DNA of 64,000 bases from positions 62,001 through 126,000 of the forward strand of contig QANZ01016482.1 of NCBI GenBank assembly GCA_003254925.1, read 5' to 3'. Shown piece by piece: positions 1 through 13,364 of this stretch. The translations under genes and the position numbers were made by a program. The notes under the pieces were generated by a model, which searched no databases, was not told the origin of the DNA, and saw nothing but the letters and a program-made list of their open reading frames with translations. The stretch is from Chamaecrista fasciculata. Lineage: Eukaryota > Streptophyta > Magnoliopsida > Fabales > Fabaceae. The first letter of the stretch is position 1. Each line of letters starts with the position of its first letter.

Positions 1-2647
1 TGTCTTGTCTGATATCTAACCTGGAATTGTTGTGGGACAAATCTGAAGTTGAAAAATTGAAAAGGTATCCATAATTGCCAGTTTGCAAGAACGGAAGAAA
101 ACCACTCCTGCAAAAGGAACTTTTCGCATGAGTATGCACTCTTTAAAGCAAGGGAATCCTACTCCCAAAAACCATTTTATAACCAGATACAAGTTTGAAA
201 TGTAGTGACACCTGTTTAAGCTTGGGTACAACTTGTGATGGCTTTCCCTCCAGTGTTACCAATGTAGATAAAAAAACTCCAATGAATGTGGGAGCAAATA
301 AGAACTGCAGTCATAATTCTTCACCACATGAAAATTTCTGGCAAGCCAGGTAAACACAATTGATACAAAGTGGCAACAGATGGTCGTTTGTGAGACCAAG
401 AAATAAACCTCACTTGATCAAGTACAAGCCGCAAAAATGCACCTGATGCACCAGGCAGTGTAACTAGTTTACTCAGATACAAGTACCTAAAGATTCATTA
501 ATTCAAAAAAAAATAAAAATCAGGGAAGCTAATGGATCAATCAATGGTAATAATCATCTTCATTGATCATTCTTCGTTGTTCACAATATTTTGTCACAGA
601 AAAAATAGGATCATGACTTACAATATGATTGCACTAATTGATTGACATAAATATTACTTTCCAATGGTTGAAACATTACCAACATCAATTTACCATCAAC
701 TCATAGTAACTTCATAGCAAACCCACAAAGGTTCAAGCACATTACCATAAATGCAATGTTGGGGCCACTAACACAAAGCCCAATAGGGTAAAGACGAATG
801 TCCTCTTGAAATCCAACGATGGCACTTGATCTATTAGAAGCTGCAAAATATAAGACAAATTAACTAAAAAATTAAATTAAATATATGTAAATGAAAGCAA
901 AAGCATTAAGTACTTCCATGGAAGAATTGACACTACAAAACTACAAAGAGTAAACACATTTTAATGGAAAACCCAGTGAAGATTATCTGATACAGCAAGT
1001 ATATCTGACACTATCGGATAGGGATCTGCAAAGAAACAATTGTAGGTTTCCAACCTCCAAGATTCATATATTAATCATTTACAATTTACATCATACCAAA
1101 AAGAATGTTCTAGCAAACTGCACATGCTTTGCCAACCAGTTGAGATAATCATTTCCAATATATAGAACCTAAGTGTTACCTGACAAATCAAATCTCCAAT
1201 TAATGTCAAAACTGCAGATGTTACCGCTTTCACTAAAATTGGGTACTTTCCTAGAAGAGCCAAGTACCTGCAGCGTAGTTTGAGAAAACTTTTCAAAGCT
1301 GAGAAGAGTGACTATAAATAGCTTGCAAAGAAGAAGTGACCAAAAAAACCAAATTCTTATATTTTTATACTACAAGCCACAAGTCCTCTAATTTAAGCCA
1401 TAAATCCAATATTAGATTAATTTTGCATGCCAAATATGTTCTGGGCTTCTTGCCCAAAGACACTGTGACGGAAATAATAAATCGCCTCAAAGATACAACC
1501 ACTAAGATCAAAGTCAATCTTAGCAATAACAAAAGCAGCATGATGACCACGTATTGTTGCAGTACAGCAACTCCAGTGTGCTTGCTTCCTGGAGCTTCTT
1601 TTTGCATATTTAATGGATGCTCAGGTAAACTATATGATCAATCCATAGAAGGTTATTCAGATTTCAAAGTGATAGAATTTTCAACTGAAAAGATGATTCC
1701 TTCTGAATCTTTGCTGTTGTGCTTCGATGCTCTCGTTTTGTCTAGTTGCAGGATTCTTAAATAGAGTTTAAATTATTTCCTGATCCCTGATAAGCAACTT
1801 CCTATCTATGTTTTCTTCTCTAACAAATTTTCCTTTGATTCTGCAGACGCCTTCAGGTATACTCCCAGAGTAAATGAGGTCGGCTGAATCATACAGGGAA
1901 AAGGAAAGGGAAAGACGGCACAAATTCAAAGTTCCCAACAAGATAATGGAATACTTAGTGGTGAAGACTAGATATGTTACAAGAAAGATGTGACATAATA
2001 AATGCTACTGGCTGGAACGAAGCAAAAGGCTCCCGGGATGTTTGAACTACAAATACCACGGTGACACCGAATGGTTATCATACAGTTCAGAGTTTCAGTC
2101 AATTTGTCACACAAATTACGTAATCATCAGCAATTAGCGGAAAATTCATCTTGGTTTAGCAATTCAGTTACAATTGAAGGCTAAGCTCAATACGGAGTAT
2201 AATTGAAGGAACAAACAACATGCTGAACCAACATGAAATAACAATAAGAGCACCGTATTACCATGACAATAAGGACCACTTTTCTCCTCCGCCGCCACTT
2301 CCGTCGCTGCCGCCGCCACCGCCACCGGAATTGCGACTTCCAGAACCCCCTTGGCCACCAGAACCATCATCCGACACGGCCGAAACCCGAAATTGCTCAG
2401 AACGTAGGTGGTTCAATCCCACCACAGAACGAGCCGAGTCCTTAAACACTAATGCATGGCTAGAGTTCAGAGGATGATGGTTAAGGTGGCTCGAGCAGCT
2501 TCGTATGGTGCTGGTTCGAATTGGAGTAGCCAGAAGATGATGGGTCTGATGGGAAAAGTGTGAAAGGGGTCCGCATGAGAATTTCGCGGCACGATAAAGC
2601 AGCAGAGACTTGTGGGTTAGACTGAAAGCAGCTGTGCTATACACCAT
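1..2647 (-). CDS. Mpv17/PMP22-family membrane protein, probably plastid-targeted (3' end missing)
   Basis: Six coding exons are visible, at 2262-2647, 1180-1267, 746-840, 414-486, 212-304 and 21-107; the last exon lies beyond the window edge. Phases join cleanly, with a TG|G tryptophan split at two junctions, giving 274 codons so far. The first exon encodes a Ser/Arg-rich leader like a chloroplast transit peptide, then a Gly/Ser-rich linker. The rest is the Mpv17/PMP22 core: a WYLALLGKYP start, LIGDLICQ, KRTFVFT, PTLHLWYLYLS, GVFLSTLVTLEGKPSQ, then an EWFSSVLANWQLWIPFQF block. Family members are small four-helix membrane proteins of peroxisomes, mitochondria or plastids, and their transport role is poorly defined. 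The Gly-rich leader suits the plastid-type plant members; that location is inferred. I chose the Met at 2647 because the leader following it looks like a transit peptide; an in-frame Met lies further upstream at 2740. Confidence 0.88.
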
Positions 2648-2759
2648 TGTTGCTCTCTGAATGAATGAAAGGGTTTTGCAGGTTTTTGGGTTTATGAGGT
2701 GTCCACCACAGTGGATTGGACAGGAATGGAAAATTGTCAAAGGTTTTTTTTTTTGGCCT

Positions 2760-3860
2760 GATAAAAATTGTCAAAGGTTAAAAGCTCATTGTGATTCTTA
2801 AACTTTTTTTTTTGTTTTTTTTTATCATGGTATTTTTTCATTTATTTAATAATTAGTTTAAAATATAATTTCATTTAATTTTTATCATTATTTTTAACTT
2901 TGATAGATGAGATGAATAATTTTTCTTTCTCATTCATGTTTTCATATATGAGTTTGATAGAGAAGAAAAATTAAAAGTTATTAAGATATATATGAAAAAA
3001 AATAGTCTATATCAAGTGTTTAACTTAAAGAAAACGAAAAAAATTAAACTAAATGAAATAAATTATAAAATAATCCAATGAAAATGTTCTAGGACGAAAA
3101 AAATTCATTTTATAATTTGATAATCAAAATTAAATTTTGACCAAATTTATGTTAGAATTTCGAAGCAAAAAAAGTATATATTTTTGGTTAAGCGAAAATA
3201 TAAATTCAGTAAATAATGAACAATTTGAAAAAACCTCTGATTTATGTGAATATCTTACGAATAAATGATAGGGTATCTCGTCAAATTTGTATCAATTTTT
3301 CTATTCATATAGAGCTTTCGTTCTGAATTAAAAAATATTTCATAAAAAAATTATGTCAGTTTTTTCATTGGATCTAAAACTATTTAAATTTAGGTCAGGG
3401 TCATTTTTGCTAGTCAATATTAATGCAAACAGTTGCAATTTATTTGTAATAAAAGGGAGCGGTATAATTTTTTTTATTAAAATAAATTACAAGAATACAA
3501 AAGGAAGTAATATATAATTATTTTTGTTTAATATTTTAAAAAATAAAATATGAAAAATCTTTTTTAAATATATACATACATATATATTATATATTTATTT
3601 ATATTTATTTAGTTCCATCTCTGACATGTCAATTTTCTTTGTTGAGGTAATCTATTTTCAATGATGTCATTCATGATGAGAAGTAAAAACACAAGCCACC
3701 AAATTGCATCCATCTTCTGTCTAATTAAACTATGTTTGCTTAACTATCCAGCTTTCAAAATTTGACAGATTACATGAGTTCCAACGTATCACCATTTGCT
3801 TCCCATCAAAACAAATCTGCACTATGAATTGTACACCATAAACAAATTAACTAAGCGACT
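2760..3860. other. AT-rich intergenic spacer
   Basis: This stretch lies between the 5' end of the Mpv17-family gene and the 3' end of the NPR-type gene. It is strongly AT-rich, with homopolymer runs and TATA-like repeats around 3560-3610. No coding frame, RNA gene or clear transposon end was recognised. It probably holds the promoter of the Mpv17-family gene and the 3' UTR of the NPR-type gene. Confidence 0.5.
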
Positions 3861-3867
3861 TCAAAGT

Positions 3868-6800
3868 TCAGACGTTTCTAGCCTTGAGGGATGATGAAGG
3901 AGAGATCCCAGAGCGGCAAAACTTAGCTTTATCCTTATTGAATGCCTTTTGAACATCATCTTTAAGCTCCATGAAACGTGTCCTCTTGATTCTCTGCTCT
4001 TCTTGGGAACCCTTCTCAAGGTAAAACAAATCAGGCAGGTCATCCTCCATGAACTTATCCAGCACTTCTGAGCAATGAGAAAAATATCGCCGCCCCATCT
4101 CCACTGTCACCACAGTAAGCAGGATAAGAATACATAAATTTGCATCTTTAAGATATAATAATCCCAAGACTTGTGTGGATTACGTGAGTCAACATTAGCA
4201 TTTCTCATCATCCTAGTCATGGGGTGCAAAACCTTGTTCATGAATTAGGTGCCAATGGGTATATTTGAAAATGGAGAAAATACTAAACAGGAAAAATGGT
4301 TATAGAATAGTTGAAAGACGGTTTTATAAAGACTGAAGACTGCAGTTACCTGTTTTCATAAGGGCTTCCATCCTAGAAAGAAGTCTTTTGTTCTGCATTA
4401 TGGGAGTCTCATTAAGATCAACCTCCCTGAAATTCCCACTTGAACCTTTAGGAGCAGAAAGCCCTGCAAACTCAGATGTTGTCTCAGCATTTGCGATGTC
4501 CATGGCTAGTTTGGCTTCTGTAGGGAAGAACAATCTCGCAAATGCCACTGCAGTATGTAGCAACAGAGTAATGAATATAGTAAATCAGTTGAAATTTGAA
4601 AACATCATTGAAGTAGAAGCCATTATTAGGATGGTTTGAGATGTTAACAAAACCAGTCATGAGCCGTCACTTAATAGCTTCAGCTCTTGAGCTGGAGTGG
4701 TCCTTGATATGGTATGAAAGTTTATTTTACCAAATGGATAGAATTTTGACCAACTTCTCATTTCCTTTTTTGTTTACATACTTATCATAGTATTTCTTCT
4801 AACATAATAGTCGGATCAACAAAAATCACTTCCTCTACAATTAAGATATTGAAAGATGTAAGTAGGACAAACTTTACACAGCTGTCAATTCACTGGAAAA
4901 AGCAAATCATAGTTGAGAAGTAGAAAAACCTAGACGCTGGACCTACAACAAAAAATGTAGAAGAGACGTAAGAAGCAGAAGACTGTTATTTTTGGAATCG
5001 TACCTCTGTTCTCAAGGTATAGCAGCTTCATGTGCAGATCATCAGCCATTGTTTGGGAAGGTATAAAGGCATCACCAGCCATTGGATTCCTTCGCATTTC
5101 TTTTTCAAGAACATCAATACATATTCGATCTTTGTTTGTTTCCTTCCCTTGTTCTGTTTTTGCATGATAATCCTTTGGCCTTGTTAACCTCCTGCAGATA
5201 CTAACAGCACTCTGACCATCCAAAGTCAATTCTGATGCGCAAGCCCCTTTTGTAAGAAGTGATACTATAATTGAAGGCTCCTTACGCATGGCAGCAATAT
5301 GAAGCACAGTGTATCCCCGAGAATTCTGAAGATTGACGTCAGCCAGATGCAAACCAAGCACCTCAGAAACAACCTTAGGATCACAGTAGGCTGCAGCATA
5401 ATGGAGAGCATTGGCCTCATCTAAAGTTATATCTGACTCGGTTAAGAGAAGTTTAACAAGCTCGACATCATCTGAGTCCAATGCCCTATGTATTCTAGTG
5501 ATTCTTTTTTTATGCAAAGGATCCACTAAAGAAGCATCATTTTCAGCATCATTCTGCACACTGCGCCTAAGAAGTTTTATTTCTTCTGAGAGTTCAAGGG
5601 GAACCTCTTTCTCAATTGTGACGTGGTCAAGGTTTGATCGTGCCACTCTATCAACGCATTGAGTAACAAGCTGACTCAACTGACAATGAAAAGCAGCAAG
5701 GAGGATTGGTATGACATCTTCCACAAGAGCCTTTCCTACAAAGTTAAGGAGACGTCGCTGCAAACATTTAAGGTAAATTAATTCCCTTGATACTTAAGCT
5801 TACAAATACCAATATGGACGCTATTTAGATGCGGAAATAATAAGCAAGTAGTTTCCCAAACATTAGCATAACAAAAATACATCATATTCAGTGCTCTGAA
5901 AAGCAATAGGCATACTAAGGAGTTTGGAGTTTAGCACCTAGGCACTTGGTGCAAGGTATAGCATGTGAAGTACATCTGATAAAGTGATTTACCTTTAAAA
6001 TCATCTGGAAGTCAGTTCCATCTATTCTAGGAAATTAACCTAGGAGTCGCAAGTTTCTGAGTATGATCACCTGCTGTGTGTTATTCATGAAGAAGTTTGG
6101 GGAATTTATACATGAGTTGAAACCTATTCTAGGAAACAAGAAATAAACTGAAATAAATACAATGATACAATGAAATCCCCAATTGCTATACAATCCATCC
6201 CTAATTGATATCCTAATTAATACATATATTCACAACAGTTTGGGAGTTGAGGTAAGGCGGCGATTGGGAGCTACAAGAAATATATGTTTTACAGCTTTCA
6301 ATGATTGTTGTGAAAGCATGCATTCTGATGGACTACTTTTTTCGCCAAGTCAACTCATGTGAAGGGTAACCTAATTTATATTTCCAGATATTGAGTTCTA
6401 AAAATTTTATTTTTAAAGCCACTAAATTTCCAAAATCAGAGTTTCTCTTCCCATGGATACGTCTAACATGCCACCTTGGCATGGAATGTGTGATGTGTCT
6501 TCCTTGGTAATGTTTCTACTTTAAATTTAAAATATTTTAGCAACAGATAATTGGAACAATATAAGACGATAGAGAGAGTACAAGTTTAGAAATGTTTTTT
6601 TCATAAAAAAAATAGATAGCTGGGAAGATTTTTTCCTCAGTTTGATGTATGGTTAGTGAGAACTAAGTAGTCAAAATCAATTTCTCATAACTACAATCAT
6701 CATTACTGATCAATTCAAGAAGCAGGTTATGCATATGATGCATTATGTCATCCCATATAACAAACTGAATCAGTGGAAGTGAAAATCCAAAAGAAGGCTA

Positions 6801-7759
6801 TCTCTTTGTACAGTAGTCCACATAATCAACTTTATCTTGCATAATTGTCAAAATGAACTTTGAATCAATAGCATGTTATCATGTAATCTTAGAAATTTAT
6901 CAATTTATATAGAGCATTATCATATTATTTTCACTGAAATTTGAAAATCATCAAAATGTGCATCAATAGGGAAATATCCAAGGGACATAATGGCTGAATA
7001 ATGAATATTGACCTTAACTTACTAAATAATATTGCTCGTATTCTCGAAACTGAGAAGTCATCATCATGTAAACCAATACAAAAACGAACTACCAGAAAAA
7101 CTAACAAATTACAAGAAAACTCTATCTTATTATCTAGAACTCTGGGTTTCATTTAGTAAATGATATTCACTATGCAGTACTATAGTTACCAGCATATATG
7201 GTATATTTACCTGGAAAAGTGATACCAGCTCTGGTATTTGAAAAATGGAAGAGGCATACATCAGCTCTACGGCGAAGTTAATAGCAGGTCTACATGCATC
7301 ATGGGCACATACATTGTCAACACAAGTTGATACCTCCATTGGAGAGGGCTTGAGTTTCCCAGTATATAAATATCCCAAAAATATGAGAAAGGCTTCATAA
7401 CCAACCTTGCCATAAGGCAACAAACTACTCATGCAATACTTTACTTTAACTTCTTTCTCTATTGATCCTTTCTCCTTTTTGAATAACTCATGAAAGAACT
7501 TACTTCTAGTGGCAAGAATGCATCGATGAACACCAACTGAAATTCCTTCAACAATGACATCAGCGTCACTGTAATCACAATCAGTATCAACCAAAAGCTG
7601 CTCTAAATTAGAGCTAAGCTTACTCAAACTGATTGCTTCAAGGTTAGGTCCAGGATCAGAACAATAAGAAGAGCATATGTTGTGGCTAACTGAGCCATTT
7701 GATGTATGGGGAGATGAATTAAAGCTCAAGGATGAAGATGGTTCGGCTGAATGAGCCAT
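3868..7759 (-). CDS. NPR3: NPR3/NPR4-type BTB-ankyrin salicylic acid receptor
   Basis: Four exons (7211-7759, 5004-5757, 4350-4547, 3868-4103) sum to 579 codons, so 578 aa. The three-intron layout and length are usual for the NPR1 family. Residues about 60-135 form the BTB/POZ domain, followed by the C2HC zinc cluster Cys146, Cys151, His153, Cys156. Ankyrin repeats follow from about residue 260 (LHYAAAY, GYTVLHIAAMRKEPS). The C-terminal NPR1-like domain includes MDIANAETTSEF and VDLNETP at 477-483. In Arabidopsis, NPR3 and NPR4 bind salicylate, act as adaptors for CUL3 ubiquitin ligase and repress defence genes; the VDLNETP motif is EAR-like and was linked to that repression. The segment VELVKLLLTES and the motif place this protein in the NPR3/4 clade rather than NPR1; NPR3 versus NPR4 cannot be settled here. 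A 1.45-kb first intron separates BTB from the rest. The 5' UTR probably reaches towards 8780. Confidence 0.93.
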
Positions 7760-8982
7760 TAATCAATTTGAGAATTGAAGTGAACCTAGAAGTTAACTAT
7801 TGAAATCAGAACACAAGTAGCACATCAAAGTGATTGTTATAGTTTCCTATTAGATACAATCCCTAAAACATTCCCAATTACTAACAGAAAGGATATGACA
7901 TATTACTCAGAGACAATCCCTCAAAATAGAAATTACAACACACATATATAAATATATTACAGAAACTATGTATTATGTAAATGAGAGACACTAACAAGAG
8001 AAAAGTTTTAGCCTGTTAGGTGTTTTATACTATATAATAAAATACATGACACCTATTCATTCAAACAGTTTAGAAAAGCCACCAGCAAAACTTAAAATCC
8101 TAAAAGGTGAGACACAAATTGGTATTAAAGATTGGGTAACATGTATCACAATTCCTATAAAAAAGAACTAAACATTTGAAAGAGGCTGTCTATATATACT
8201 ATTTGATAAAAATCTGTAGGATATATTATATTATATACAATCCTGGATGACAGAGCGAAAAAAGGCAAGAAATCAAGAAGCCTTAGCCTCCTATTTAAAT
8301 TTCCAACGCCACCTGAACGGCATACTAAAAATCAGACACAAAACTAAAGCCACACAGAAGAGGTAGTTATCACGAGAGATATCCCAAACAAAATCACTTG
8401 ATATACAGATTTCTCCATCTTCAATTCCTTATGTTTCATCCATACTCCTTCAGGCAATACTAAATCAAGCTAAAAATCCCAGAAAGAAGCAAAAACACCC
8501 ACCGGACACAGTCATGATGCTTGTTCCTATCAGATCCATCCAAACACCAGAAAACCTAAGAAAGAAAAACCCACCCAGATGAATTCACTGTACAAGATTG
8601 AAATTAGGAAGACTTATGAGATGGGAGGAAATTTCCAAACAATAAGAAAGAAAGGGGTAGCAAAGGTCAGAGGCAAGCAATTATAAGATCACCCGTGGTG
8701 GTGAAGGGCGAAATCTGAGGGCCCACCGAAGCTTCATCAATCATCAGAGAGAGAGAGATGAGTGCAAGCGTAGGGAAGAGATGAAGTAAGTTTGGTGACA
8801 AAAAGGATATGGCGTCAGCGTTTTCAGCTGGGTTTTTCTTGCGTCAGCGCAACCCATGAAAGCCTTCGCATATGAGCAGTAAGCAATCTCAGCCGTTAAT
8901 TTGACCTACTTGCTGCTGCTAGATTATTTTGCAAAAATACATTCCCTCCCTCATGCAGGGACTGAAACGTGCATAAAAATAA

Positions 8983-9210
8983 GAATAAATTAACAATTTG
9001 ATCCTTAAAAGATCATCAAGTTGACAACTCAGTCATTAAAAGATTGAAATATACAATTTAATCTCTTGAAGATTAAAACGATATACTTTTTAGTATGGAC
9101 TAATTAGCATACCGTTTTGATTTTTCAAGGACTAAATTATACATTTCAGTCTTTCAGGGACCTAGTTGTCAGCTCGGTAATCTTTCAGAGACCAAATTGT
9201 TAGTTTACTC
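8983..9210. mobile_element. 228-bp Mutator-type foldback MITE
   Basis: The element is almost entirely a palindrome. The left arm begins GAATAAATTAACAATTTG, and the right end read backwards begins GAGTAAACTAACAATTTG. It is flanked on both sides by the identical 9-bp sequence TAAAAATAA (8974-8982 and 9211-9219), the target-duplication length of Mutator-like elements. There is no coding capacity, so it would have been moved by a transposase encoded elsewhere. It sits just upstream of the probable NPR-type promoter region. Confidence 0.82.
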
Positions 9211-9219
9211 TAAAAATAA

Positions 9220-11380
9220 TATCAAGGTTTTCATATGCAGTTTCACCGAGGACTTACTAGTTTAGCAGCCAAAAGAAAGTGCACAAACAAGGGTGCACAA
9301 AAGTTTTTATTTTATGTGATTTAGTCCCTATATACACATAATCATAACTTTTGATCCCTCTCCTTTACAATTTTTTTTATCATTTTCCTTTGTCCTATGA
9401 ATCATAACGTCATAATTAATCAGAGTAATAAATCCATCAATTTTTTTTTAAAAAAAGTTAATTTGGAGAAAAATTCTTTTACACAAGGAAAAATTGATCT
9501 CAAATTAAAGACAAAATAAATTCCTATATTTAAAAAATGAGATTATTTCAAATTCCATGAAATTCAAGTGACAACTATATATATATATATATTTAACACG
9601 ATGTTGGGTCTCTCATTTTAATTAAGAAAAAAAAAATTTGAACGAAGCGTTGCTGCCTCTTGTTTATGATATTTTGGAGTTTCACATTACAAAATATAAG
9701 CTACAAAATGAAATTTTGGAGTCCCTTGTGGGACATCCTATCAAATTGGATATGATATTTTGGATATATATATGTGTGTTTGTTGTGTGGGTAAAATTGT
9801 GAAAGGATTAAATAGTGATTATTGTCGATTTTCCTTTGTAGAGATTGAAGATGCTAATAGTATGGTGAAACCGTGAAAGTAATACGCCTTGCTTATTTTG
9901 TTGCAGTCAAATGACATTTGGATTAATTTATATTTAGAAAACGTGAATTAGAAAACAAAAGATTCGTGTCTCAACTAAAGTCTAAAACAAAACAAACCAC
10001 AAAACTCGTCATTCATGCCTTCACAGGCTGATTAAAGTTAAACACAAGGATAGATAGGAATCCTCAAATTTGTCAAATCCAACTCGGCCTCCCCGAATAG
10101 CTTTGAGGTGTGGCATGCATGCATGTTGAGCTCAAAATTAGACTCTAACGGCTGAGAAAGCTCGTAATATTGTCATTGTGTATCTCAAATGACTTTTGTG
10201 GGCACATCTATCAAAATCAATTACTTTAAAAGATTCGTGATAACGAGTATAGTTTATTTATTTTAATTAATTTTCTAAGACATAAAGTTAAGAATTAATA
10301 TTCCACGAACTTGAATTTAAGTTACTTAAAACATGCTAAATCTAAATTATTTTTTAATAGCTAAATTCAGAATCAAATGGTACAATTCAAAGCACATATC
10401 AATGCGCAACTCGTGTAGTTTCTTTTTCCCAATAAATTAATGATATCCGTGAAAAAACAATAGCAGAAAGTAACAACAACGAGATAAAACGTAAAACAAA
10501 AGATGACGGGCGGTGCCGTATGGGGAAGTGTCGCTCCTAGCCCTGAAAATGGTCCTTATGAGAAACGTGCAAATTACAAAATTCGCATTTGGTTTGAAGA
10601 ATCATATCAAGTCATCAAAATACACAAAAGTAAGTTCTTTTCAAGTTTATGATTTATTCTACACGCTAATCTTTTGCTAATTCAAATTATATATTTGCAG
10701 TATTTTTTTAAAAAAATATAGCAGATAAATTTTGAGAGACTAATTGAAATAAAATAAAATAAATAAATATTAAATAAACTTTAGATCAAAGGTCAAAAAA
10801 CATATAAGAATTATAGTTAAAAAAAACCCCAATATTAAGGGTGGGTGAGTTTTATCGTCTGGTTTCAACTGCCAATATTTTAGCCCAAAACTGCATCCCC
10901 GGATCAATAAATTCATACTTTTTCCTTCTAATATTAACCATATTCAAAACATGACATTTTGCTGAAAGTTTAAAGCCTAAGGACAAAACAATATCATAGA
11001 AGCAACATGTTCTGAAGTTAGCATAACAATGATAGGATGCAAGTTACCAACCAGATCCCCAAGAAGATGCTCAACCAGTCGATCACCATGATACGTAAGG
11101 ATCACAGGGGGAAAAAAATCACAAAAAATGGTTAAAATTTTCCATATATGATTATATTCATAGAACATTCATTATGAAGTAAAAAATAAAACCAATGAAA
11201 CGAAAGCATTTTATACAACCTAGTGTCATAGTAAATCACACAGCTCTAGTATGAAATGACATCTGCTCGTGAAAGCATCACTCTCCGATGCCTTATATTT
11301 GTCTTCGGCGCTCACAAAAAGGGAAAGCTATAAAATAACTTTGACAGCTGAAACAACAGAGGCCCAGCAGAGTGGTAAGC
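9220..11380. other. AT-rich intergenic spacer
   Basis: No gene was recognised here. The sequence is AT-rich, with a short TA repeat near 9575-9592. The last few hundred bases may hold the 3' UTR of the small minus-strand gene that follows. A minus-strand open frame at 10977-11168 (GDRLVEHLLGDLVGN) looks slightly protein-like, but it has no family match that I recognise and no clear splice partners. Confidence 0.4.
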
Positions 11381-11387
11381 TTGATAA

Positions 11388-13364
11388 CTATGAGGAAGCA
11401 TTCAGAACTTTTAGTTTGACTTTGGCTGAATCGAGTTGTTCTACGAGCCAAGAGCAGTTTAGAAAGAAAATATTATCAGACTTTTTGGCATCTTAAACAC
11501 ATTCTATTTTGTTAATGAAGGAAGTAAGAAACAGTGTCTATGGCAAAGATTTCTTACTCTGCTCCATTGCTGTTGCTTTTTGTATGGTTGTGCGGAAAAA
11601 CAAGTTCCCATTTCTCTGATAGACAGCCTACATTAAAAAAAATAAGTTCCTTTATGTGTCTGATCAAGCCTAGTTTACACGAATTGCATGTCTCCTTGAC
11701 AATGAGATAAACCAGAACAAGTGCAAGAACAAGAACAGAGGGAGTTACTAGAGCCTGTAGAACTAACTATTTTTATTCATCGAAAGCAAGAAATAAGCAG
11801 AAAACAATTAATGAATTAAAGTGACAGAGATCACCTTCAACCACATCAGGACTAAATTAAAAGGGTTACTAGTGGATTATAGTTATCTCTTGCAACATTG
11901 TTATTATTAGTTAAAGTATACTCTATAGCTTGTGATGGTTTTGTTCTGATTAAAGTAAGCTTTTCCCATTGAGGATCATCTGCTAATAATCATGGAGAGT
12001 TCAGTACCTAAATTCTAATATTCAGTTTGTAAACAAAACTGAACTTTATTTCTCTTACACTTTCATCATCTTTGAGGCTTGCTGCAAAACCATAGGGGTT
12101 GACCCAATTTGATAGACTACTTATTTGCAGCTAGCAATGCCAAGGAAGACGATAAGTTCTAGAATTGATAAAGAAATAAAAGAACCTACTCCAGGCCAAG
12201 TGCACAACTTAAATTTGTCAAAATTTAAAGAAAACCATAATGGACGATTTTTCATTATATTAATTGGTGGTTCTCAGGTTCACTGAGCAAGGTAACTTTA
12301 AACTCAAGTGTAACTGCAAGGAGCCAAAAAAAAAGTGCAATATGTATGAAACTGGTCAACAAAATTTCCAACTCTGCAGAGTCTTCATCATATCATGGAT
12401 AGAACAACCTTGGCACTAGACATAAGCGTATTTCACAAGCAGCGAAAATCTGAAAGATAAGCATGATGTAGCAGCCACAAAAATGTTATATTACTATCAA
12501 AAGGCAGTCAATGAAGAACTAAGTATTGGAATTCAGCACATCAATAAAGCATTGTAAGTTGTAACTCAAGTAAAAGGGCAGAGGGAAAAAATTGATTTTA
12601 AAGTAATTAGTATGCAATCAACCCAATAACATGTTATCAAATCGTAAATGCCAGTCAACCAAACCCTTATGAATCTAAAAGCCCTTCGTGTCAGTCACAG
12701 TCATCAACTCATCATGCCATCGTTATTTTCTCATCATCAGATAGAACACTCTAAATTAGGACAAACGGATGAAAAACAGGAAGAGAGAAGGAAAAGAAAC
12801 AAGAAAATCGAGAGCGTGTAATGAGAGAATAATTTCCTTTCAGGGACAAAAGCTGCTGTGAAGTCTTAAATAAAATGTCCCAAGTATTCAGGACACTTCC
12901 CAGTTACTACCACCACACCCTAAATAGTAAATACCTTGAATGGCTGAACTATATTCAAGCATGGCGAGATTCTTTGCTTCTATAGTAGACACAAGACAGA
13001 GGTATCAAACAAAGTGGCACGCTCAATAATATCAGCTGATATTAAAAATCGTACATATATTAAATTTTCAAATTGGTTTAAAAGCAAATTGTATCATCGA
13101 ATCGGTAACAGAGGAGTGACTATAAATAGTTAAATACATATAGAGAAGTTCCATATAATTCAACAAAAATCAATCATCTAGCGGTGCAACCACTTTCTCT
13201 AATTAGGAGGAAAAACCTAAAATGGCAAGGCGAAAGTAGGGTACCCTGGAAGACGAAACACTGTTCAGCTCGGCTATGGCGACTTCGTGAGTCTTGAGTT
13301 GCTTCAAAAGATGGAGTTTTTGGTCAGCACTTGTGTCGGAGGAAGACGAAGCGGTGGCAGCCAT
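11388..13364 (-). CDS. Small prefoldin-like protein, ASDURF-type (80 aa)
   Basis: Three short exons (13245-13364, 11558-11627, 11388-11440) join in frame to 81 codons including the stop. The parts read MAATASSSSDTSADQK..., then AVYQRNGNLFFRTTIQKA, then KQLDSAKVKLKVLNASS. This is a two-helix coiled coil with a short beta hairpin (NGNLFFRTT), the layout of a beta-type prefoldin. It resembles the conserved plant protein related to animal ASDURF, a prefoldin-like subunit of the R2TP-associated PAQosome; that assignment rests on remembered similarity and is inference. All three donor and acceptor sites are canonical, and the A|AA lysine split across intron 2 restores the frame. The Met at 13364 is preferred over the upstream in-frame Met at 13448 because it matches the usual short Ala/Ser N-terminus. 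The first intron is about 1.6 kb, long for so small a gene. Confidence 0.78.

Noticed and set aside
10977..11168. Minus-strand frame with VEHLLGDLVGN
   Set aside because: It has no recognised family, no convincing splice partners and is short; it may be part of a 3' UTR or chance.
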